Assembly: GCA_036509255.1 (NCBI GenBank)
Contig: DATCFY010000066.1
Coordinates: 1 to 17,862 of the forward strand
Origin: RYN-230 sp036509255
GTDB lineage: Bacteria > Actinomycetota > Actinomycetes > Streptosporangiales > Streptosporangiaceae
Reading direction: 5' to 3'
DNA length: 17,862 bases
Of the stretch, positions 13,251 through 17,862 are shown in pieces. How positions within the stretch are numbered: position 1 is the stretch's first letter; each line of letters opens with the position of its first letter. Both the position numbers and the translations under genes were made by a program. Below the pieces are notes generated by a model, which saw nothing but the letters and a program-made list of their open reading frames with translations, made no database searches and was not told where the DNA came from.

Positions 13251-15422
13251 ATTGCCCGGCTGCGGCGCGTGCTCCCAGCCGAGAGCGGCGGGGTCGTACA
13301 CCCGCTCTACGTAGATCTGGTGCCAGAGCGAGAACACCACCAGCACCCATATGTGCCGCCAGCTCACGTCGGCGTCGCCGGCCCGGAACCGCTCCAGCAG
13401 GCTCAGCGCGGCGTCCCGGTCGATCCACTCGTCGGTCTTGGCCTCGCGCAGCAGCCGGTCGGCCCAGCCGTACATCTCACCCTTGAGCCAGTGCCCGATC
13501 GGGACGGGGAAGCCGAGCTTGGCCCGTTCCGCTGCGGCCTGTGGCAGCACCGAGGCCATAGCCTGGCGCAGCGCCAGCTTGGTGGTGCCCGCGCCGATCT
13601 TTTCTTCCCGGGCCAGCCGGGCCGCCACCGACATCACCTCGCGGTCCAGGAACGGCACCCGCAGCTCCAGGCTGTGCGCCATCGTCATCCGGTCCGCCTT
13701 GACCAGGATGTCGCCGTGCAGCCAGGTGTTGATGTCTACCAGCTGCATGGTGGATGTGTCATCCAGGCCCGCCTCGGCGGCCTGGTCGTAGACCGGGGCG
13801 GTGACCGCGTAGGCGCTGGCCGCCGGCGACGCGGGCCCCCGGGCGACCAGGTCCACCTGGCCGTCCACGAACACGTGCGCGTTCCCGATGTAGCGCTGCC
13901 GCAGCGGGGTCGAGGTCCGTTCCAGGAAGCCCTTGCCTTTGACCCCGGCTGGGATCAACGAAGCGGCCCGCTTCAGCGGCATCCGGGCCAGTCCCGGCAG
14001 GCGCTCCCCGGCCCGGACCATGCCGGGCTGGTGATAGATGGCGTAGCCGCCGAACAGCTCGTCCGACCCTTCGCCGGACAGCACCACCTTGACGTGCTTA
14101 CTGGCCTCGCGGGCCACGAACCACAGCGGGACGGCCGCGGCATCGGCCATCGGGTCATCCAGGTGCCAGATTATCCGCGGCAGGTGGGCAAAGAACTCCT
14201 CCGCGCTGATCACGTAGGGGATCGACTTCACGCCCAGCGCAGCGGCGGTCTCCTGCGCGCGGTCGATTTCGCTGTAGCCCTCGCGCTCGAACCCGACGGT
14301 GAAGGTGAGCAGATCCGGGCGGTGTTCCGCAGCCAGCGCGCAGATTGCCGCTGAGTCGATACCACCGGACAGGAACGCGCCGAGTGGCGCGTCGCTGCGC
14401 AGGTGCACGGCGATCGAGTCGCGCATCACGGCCAGGATCGAGGCCGCGCTGCTCTCACTCGGGGCCGGCGCAGGCCGCAGGTCGGCACGCCAGTAGCGGA
14501 AGACGTCCACGGTGCCGCCCGGCCGCGCGATCAGCGCGTGCCCGGGCGGGAGGACCCGGATCGGCGGGGTGAGCGCCTCCGGCGGCGGCACGTACTGGAA
14601 AGCGAGGTAGTGGCGCAGCGCGTCTCGGTTCAGGGCGCTCAGCTCACCCGGGCTGGCCAGGCACTTGCGTTCCGAGGCGAACCGCAGCAGCCGGCCGGCA
14701 GCGCCCATGGCTGGCTGGCCCCCCGTGACCGGCTGGCCCGCCGCTGGCTGGCCCAGTACTGGCTGGTCTGGCCCTGCCGCGTGCCGGCCGTGCCGTCCGG
14801 GCGGCGCGGATGAGGGCGGGGGAGCGGCAGGCGGCGGGGTGGCCTGGCCGGCCGCGTGCCGTCCGGCCGGGCGGGTGTCCCACGCGGAGCCGCCCGGGGC
14901 CTGCCCCCCGTTCATCCCGGCCGGCGCGGGCTGGCCGTCCAGCCAGTCGTGCTCCTGGGCCTGGTCCACTGTGTAGTAAAAGGGCTTGATACCGAACTGG
15001 TCCCGGGCGCAGAACAATTCCCGGGTCCACGTGTCCCAGATCGCGAACGCGAACATGCCTCGCAGCCGGTGCACCACGTCCTTGCCCAGCAGCGCGTACA
15101 TCTCCAGCAGAACCTCGGAGTCCGAAGTCGTCCGCAGCGTCACACCCTGCTGGCGGAGTTCCTGGGCGAGCTCGATGTAGTTGTAGATCTCGCCGTTGTA
15201 GACCATCCAGAAGCGGCCATCGGCGGACCGCATCGGCTGGTGCCCACCCGGGGACAGGTCGATGATCGCCAGCCGCCGGAAGCCCAGCGCGATGTCGGGG
15301 TCGCTGTAGAACCCCTCGTCATCGGGCCCTCGGTGAGTAATCCGCTCGGTAGCGGTATGAACCCAGTTCTGGTCCGGATCTGCCTCCAGCGCCAGGGCCA
15401 GGCAGCCGACGATTCCGCACAT
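13242..15422 (-). CDS. asnB: Asparagine synthase (glutamine-hydrolysing)
   Basis: A 726-residue cytoplasmic enzyme that makes asparagine from aspartate, ATP and glutamine. The N-terminal class II glutaminase domain has the nucleophile Cys2 (MCGIVG), R50, the oxyanion pair N76-G77 (YNGEIYNY) and D101 (TTSDSEVLLE). The synthetase domain has the ATP pyrophosphatase loop LSGGIDS (351-357) and SGEGSDELFGGY (449-460). Family members are about 600-650 residues; the excess here is a low-complexity insert of about 90 residues at 152-242, rich in Pro, Gly, Ala and Gln, placed between KPFYY and RLLRFASE at the end of the glutaminase domain. Such AsnB-like proteins can also amidate cell-wall or natural-product substrates, so free-Asn synthesis is likely but not certain. 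The ATG at 15422 is fixed by Cys2; GGGGA lies 5 bases upstream. Confidence 0.93.
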   Translation of the reverse strand: MCGIVGCLALALEADPDQNWVHTATERITHRGPDDEGFYSDPDIALGFRRLAIIDLSPGGHQPMRSADGRFWMVYNGEIYNYIELAQELRQQGVTLRTTSDSEVLLEMYALLGKDVVHRLRGMFAFAIWDTWTRELFCARDQFGIKPFYYTVDQAQEHDWLDGQPAPAGMNGGQAPGGSAWDTRPAGRHAAGQATPPPAAPPPSSAPPGRHGRHAAGPDQPVLGQPAAGQPVTGGQPAMGAAGRLLRFASERKCLASPGELSALNRDALRHYLAFQYVPPPEALTPPIRVLPPGHALIARPGGTVDVFRYWRADLRPAPAPSESSAASILAVMRDSIAVHLRSDAPLGAFLSGGIDSAAICALAAEHRPDLLTFTVGFEREGYSEIDRAQETAAALGVKSIPYVISAEEFFAHLPRIIWHLDDPMADAAAVPLWFVAREASKHVKVVLSGEGSDELFGGYAIYHQPGMVRAGERLPGLARMPLKRAASLIPAGVKGKGFLERTSTPLRQRYIGNAHVFVDGQVDLVARGPASPAASAYAVTAPVYDQAAEAGLDDTSTMQLVDINTWLHGDILVKADRMTMAHSLELRVPFLDREVMSVAARLAREEKIGAGTTKLALRQAMASVLPQAAAERAKLGFPVPIGHWLKGEMYGWADRLLREAKTDEWIDRDAALSLLERFRAGDADVSWRHIWVLVVFSLWHQIYVERVYDPAALGWEHAPQPGNNW

Positions 15423-15472
15423 CGTGTCCCCAACGAGAGTGTCTGGTGCCGCTGGTGTGGGCCGGTCCTCTG

Positions 15473-15540
15473 GGCCCCGATCTTAAGGGGCCGACGCGAG
15501 CCGCGTGGGCCAGGCCGCCCAGGTCACCCCCCAGGCGGCC
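15473..15540. terminator. Two GC-rich hairpins between asnB and the enoyl-CoA hydratase gene
   Basis: Hairpin 1: GGCCCC (15473-15478) and GGGGCC (15487-15492) with an 8-base loop. Hairpin 2: GGCCGCC (15513-15519) and GGCGGCC (15534-15540) with a 14-base loop. Both lie downstream of the enoyl-CoA hydratase stop (15571) on the minus strand and upstream of the asnB start. They could terminate the hydratase transcript before it enters asnB. No U-tract is present. Confidence 0.35.
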
Positions 15541-15570
15541 GCTCTGGCCGCCCCGGCTATCTCAGCAGAC

Positions 15571-16413
15571 TCACTGGCCACGCCATACGGGGGGACGCTT
15601 CTCGGCGAACGCGGCGGCGCCCTCGACAGCGTCGGCCGAGCCGAACACCGGGCCGGTGATCTCGTTCTGCCGGGCGAACTGCTCGTCCTCAGGCCAGTCG
15701 GCGGACTCCACGATGACCCGCTTGGTGGCGGCCAGGGCGAGCGGCGCGTTCTGGCTGAGCCTGCGGGCCAGGTCGACGGCCACCGCCAGCGCCTGGCCGG
15801 GCGGCACCAGCCGGTTGATCAGCCCGGCCCGGTGCAGTTGCGGGGCCGGGATCCGGTCCCCGGTCAGCGCGACCTCCATGGCCAGGTGGTACGGGATCCG
15901 GCGGGGCAGCCGGAGCAGGCCGCCGGCCGCCGCGACCAGGCCGCGGGTCACCTCTGGCAGGCCGAAGGCCGCTTCCTCACTGGCCACGATGAGGTCGCAG
16001 CTGAGCGCCACCTCGAAGCCGCCCGCCAGGGCGTAGCCCTCGACCGCGGCGATGACGGGCTTAGCCGGCGGCCGCTCCACGATTCCGGCGAAGCCGCGGC
16101 CGCCCGCCTGCGGGTTCTCCCCAGCCAGGAAGCCCTTCAGATCCATGCCCGCGCAGAACGTGCCGCCTGCACCGGTCAGCACGATGACCTGGATTTCCGG
16201 ACGCGCCTCCAGGTCGTCGAAGGTCGCGGCCATCCCGGCGGCGACCGCGCCGTTGACCGCGTTCCGCGCGGCGGGCCTGTTGATCGTGACGACCGCGACC
16301 GGGCCGTCCACCGCACACAGCACCGCGTCCGAGTTTTCCTGGCTACCGGGAGCACCGATGGGGTTACCGCGTTCCGGACCTTCCCCTACCGCGCTTTCTG
16401 CATTGTCCGACAC
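15571..16413 (-). CDS. Enoyl-CoA hydratase/isomerase (crotonase) family protein
   Basis: A 280-residue crotonase-fold protein, expected to act on an acyl-CoA, most simply hydrating trans-2-enoyl-CoA in fatty acid or related degradation. The CoA-binding and oxyanion segment is FCAGMDLKGF (86-95). Both catalytic glutamates of classical hydratases are present: E134 in AGGFEVALSCD and E154 in FGLPEVTRGLVAAAGG, with the family's 20-residue spacing. The exact substrate cannot be read. I prefer the GTG at 16413 because a strong ribosome binding site, GGGAGG (16421-16426 on the minus strand), lies 7 bases upstream; an in-frame ATG at 16437 would add 8 residues with that site inside the gene. The first 30 residues are not part of the domain. 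The gene is divergent from the secreted-protein gene. Confidence 0.92.
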   Translation of the reverse strand: MSDNAESAVGEGPERGNPIGAPGSQENSDAVLCAVDGPVAVVTINRPAARNAVNGAVAAGMAATFDDLEARPEIQVIVLTGAGGTFCAGMDLKGFLAGENPQAGGRGFAGIVERPPAKPVIAAVEGYALAGGFEVALSCDLIVASEEAAFGLPEVTRGLVAAAGGLLRLPRRIPYHLAMEVALTGDRIPAPQLHRAGLINRLVPPGQALAVAVDLARRLSQNAPLALAATKRVIVESADWPEDEQFARQNEITGPVFGSADAVEGAAAFAEKRPPVWRGQ

Positions 16414-16420
16414 GGCGTTG

Positions 16421-16426
16421 CCTCCC
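16421..16426 (-). promoter_or_regulatory. Ribosome binding site that decides the enoyl-CoA hydratase start
   Basis: GGGAGG on the minus strand is complementary to the 16S rRNA 3' end and sits 7 bases before the GTG at 16413. It favours that GTG over the ATG at 16437. Confidence 0.75.
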
Positions 16427-16447
16427 TGATGGTTCATTTTCTCGGTC

Positions 16448-16523
16448 GTCCGGCGCAGTTTGTGCAGCTAGCGGTCCCAGGCCGGGGCTCCAGCAGCTGT
16501 CCGGGGTTTGTCCGGCAGCTAGC
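16448..16523. repeat. Direct repeat pair in the divergent promoter region
   Basis: Two 25-base copies, 16448-16472 and 16499-16523, both begin GTCCGG, contain GTTTGT and end GCAGCTAGC, with compensating small gaps inside. They lie between the enoyl-CoA hydratase start and the secreted-protein start, 51 bases apart (about five helical turns). A paired operator is possible. Confidence 0.5.
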
Positions 16524-16566
16524 AAGATATGGATGATTGTCGGCATCCAGCGGTAACGTGTTCGCC

Positions 16567-17862
16567 GTGGAGGGATCCCCGACCTTCTCACGGGCCTTAC
16601 ACCTGGCCCTGAGGGTTTGCCTGTACGCGTGCGGCGGGGTGGCCGCAGCGCTCGTTTTTGCCGTGCTTCTAGCCGGGCGGGCGGCGGCAGCCCAGAACCC
16701 CGTCTCCGCAGCGAACCCGGGCTCTACCGGAACCACAACCACCAGCGGGCTCACGGCCGGCCTTCCCTCGTCCGCACTCGGCTCGGTGTCCCGCGCTGCC
16801 CAGGCCATCATCCCGGGACAGGGCGGCAGCTCCCTGCCGGGCGGCGGCAACAGCCAGGCACCCGCCCCCCAGCCCCAGCCCTCCGGACCGCCTCCGGCGG
16901 GCCAGCCGAACTCTGCGAGCCAGCCGGGTCCGGCCAGCCAGGCACCCGACGCCAGTTCCGCCGCGGCTACACCCGCGTCCTCCGTCCCTGCACAGCCGGC
17001 CGGAACGAGCGCCGCCGGCGCGAACCAGGCCCCCGCTCTGCCGGCTACGAGTGCCGCGGCTTCTGCCGTCAACGAAGTCACCCAGGACATCATGCCGGGC
17101 CAGGGTGGCAGCCACAGCACGGGGCCAGCGCAGGGCGGCCCCAGCGGCAGCGCGGGGCCGCCGGCGGCCCCGCCGACCGCTGGGGCCGCCCTCGGGGGCG
17201 GAGTCCAGGGCGTCGCCCACAGCCTGGGCAACAGCCAGGGTCAGGGCCCCCAGAGCCAGGCTGCTGGGTCTGCGTCCATCAGCCTGCCGAACTCGTCGGG
17301 TCCGGCAGGCCGCAGCACGGCCGCCAGCGCGGTCCCGGCAGTTACCCGAACCGTTACGGGCGCCGTCAGCAGCGTCAGCAGCACGATTACCAGCGCTGCC
17401 ACGATCGCCACTGGCTCAGGCGTCGACACCGCCAGCCGGAGCGCGGCGCCTGCGCTCAACATCAGCACGCCGCGTGTCAGCAGCACTGTCCAGGGCCTCG
17501 CTCAGGGAGCGCTCAGCGCCGTCGTACCCGCGACCTCGTCCAACCTCCCGGGCCCGCCAGTCCCGGCGCTGTCCGGACTGACCAGCGGGACGGCCAGCAC
17601 CCTGACGGGGCTGAGCGGGGCCGTCACCGGAACGACTCGCCCCAGCGGCATCGTCAGTGCCGTCAACGGCACGCTGGGCAGTCTCACTGGGACCGTTAAG
17701 GGCGTCACCGGCACGGTCCTCCCGACCGTCACCAGCACCGGCGTCACCGGCACGGTGCTCCCCGCCGTCACAGGCACGGTGCTCCGGACTGTCACCGGCC
17801 TCACCGGCACCGTCCTCCCGACCGTCACCGGCCTCACCGGCACCCTCCTCCCGACCGTCACC
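16567..17862 (+). CDS. Secreted low-complexity repeat protein (partial, runs off window end)
   Basis: A frame of 432 codons from GTG 16567 to the last base without a stop; GTG 16558 is an alternative start. I do not recognise a named family. Residues 1-42 look like a Sec signal peptide: basic residues (R9, R16), a hydrophobic core VAAALVFAVLLAG (25-37), then AAAA before Gln 43. Residues 43-240 are rich in Pro, Gln, Ser, Gly and Ala, and contain a repeated motif AQAIIPGQGGS (78-88) and TQDIMPGQGGS (172-182). From about 255 the composition changes to Thr/Val/Gly/Ser, ending in units of GLTGTVLPTVT. Almost every third codon position is G or C, unlike the antisense frames. It has almost no charged residues or Cys after the signal peptide. 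It is probably a cell-surface or matrix protein, and its Ser/Thr/Pro content would suit O-glycosylation; both are inferences. Confidence 0.75.
   Translation, partial: MEGSPTFSRALHLALRVCLYACGGVAAALVFAVLLAGRAAAAQNPVSAANPGSTGTTTTSGLTAGLPSSALGSVSRAAQAIIPGQGGSSLPGGGNSQAPAPQPQPSGPPPAGQPNSASQPGPASQAPDASSAAATPASSVPAQPAGTSAAGANQAPALPATSAAASAVNEVTQDIMPGQGGSHSTGPAQGGPSGSAGPPAAPPTAGAALGGGVQGVAHSLGNSQGQGPQSQAAGSASISLPNSSGPAGRSTAASAVPAVTRTVTGAVSSVSSTITSAATIATGSGVDTASRSAAPALNISTPRVSSTVQGLAQGALSAVVPATSSNLPGPPVPALSGLTSGTASTLTGLSGAVTGTTRPSGIVSAVNGTLGSLTGTVKGVTGTVLPTVTSTGVTGTVLPAVTGTVLRTVTGLTGTVLPTVTGLTGTLLPTVT
17701..17862 (+). repeat. 33-bp tandem repeats coding GxTGTVLPTVT units
   Basis: Units begin at 17701 (39 bp), 17740 (33 bp), 17773 (24 bp, shortened), 17797 (33 bp) and 17830 (33 bp, to the window end). 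The last two differ at one base. Each codes an 11-residue unit of the type GLTGTVLPTVT in frame with the secreted-protein gene. The array continues past the window. Confidence 0.85.

Noticed and set aside
16617..17699. Plus-strand open frame of 360 codons, Arg/Gln/Pro-rich
   Set aside because: It is an out-of-frame shadow of the secreted-protein frame, with no signal peptide and a composition typical of shifted high-GC frames.
17502..17861. Minus-strand open frame coding a Val/Thr/Pro repeat protein at the right edge
   Set aside because: Its repeats are the mirror image of the plus-strand repeats; its third positions are clearly less GC-rich than those of the plus frame, which also has a signal peptide.

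Overview
The window looks like chromosomal DNA from a high-GC filamentous actinobacterium. GC is very high, third codon positions are almost all G or C, GTG starts are common, and the gene block metG-tatD-rsmA-ispE next to rsmI and a protein O-mannosyltransferase gene is typical of Actinobacteria (a related block is known in Mycobacterium tuberculosis). A streptomycete- or Streptosporangiales-like host is my inference; I cannot place it more closely.

Layout. 1-141: 3' end of an unfinished gene, perhaps a metal-dependent amidohydrolase. 161-688 (-): GNAT acetyltransferase. 700-1089: decayed insertion sequence with imperfect terminal inverted repeats and a C-terminal transposase fragment. 1129-7521 (-): tightly packed operon metG, tatD, rsmA, ispE and an ABC-F ATPase, whose last four genes are joined by 4-nt start/stop overlaps. 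7616-8566 (-): rsmI, divergent from a membrane protein O-mannosyltransferase (8698-10320, +). 10317-12227 (-): Eco57I/TaqI-like N6-adenine DNA methyltransferase that shares its CTAG stop with the mannosyltransferase. 12613-13197 (+): SigR/SigH-type ECF sigma factor with no anti-sigma gene beside it. 13242-15422 (-): asparagine synthase (glutamine-hydrolysing). 15571-16413 (-): enoyl-CoA hydratase family protein. 16567 to the window end (+): an uninterrupted frame for a secreted, Pro/Gln/Ser-rich then Thr/Val/Gly-repeat protein that runs off the edge.

How the genes work together. The metG operon and rsmI are translation and 16S rRNA maturation functions, plus one isoprenoid step (IspE). The mannosyltransferase modifies exported proteins, and the secreted Ser/Thr/Pro-rich protein at the right edge is the sort of protein such enzymes act on; that link is speculative. 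The sigma factor is of the thiol/oxidative stress type.

Unusual features. There is repeated in-frame growth of low-complexity sequence inside conserved enzymes (collagen-like stretch in the ABC-F protein, Pro/Gly/Gln stretch in AsnB, Pro/Arg stretch in the methyltransferase). A six-copy 16-bp tandem repeat lies in the methyltransferase tail and would shift frame if its copy number changed. An orphan SigR, short tandem repeats in divergent promoter regions, and the hidden surface-protein gene at the right edge also stand out. I saw no tRNA, rRNA or CRISPR array.
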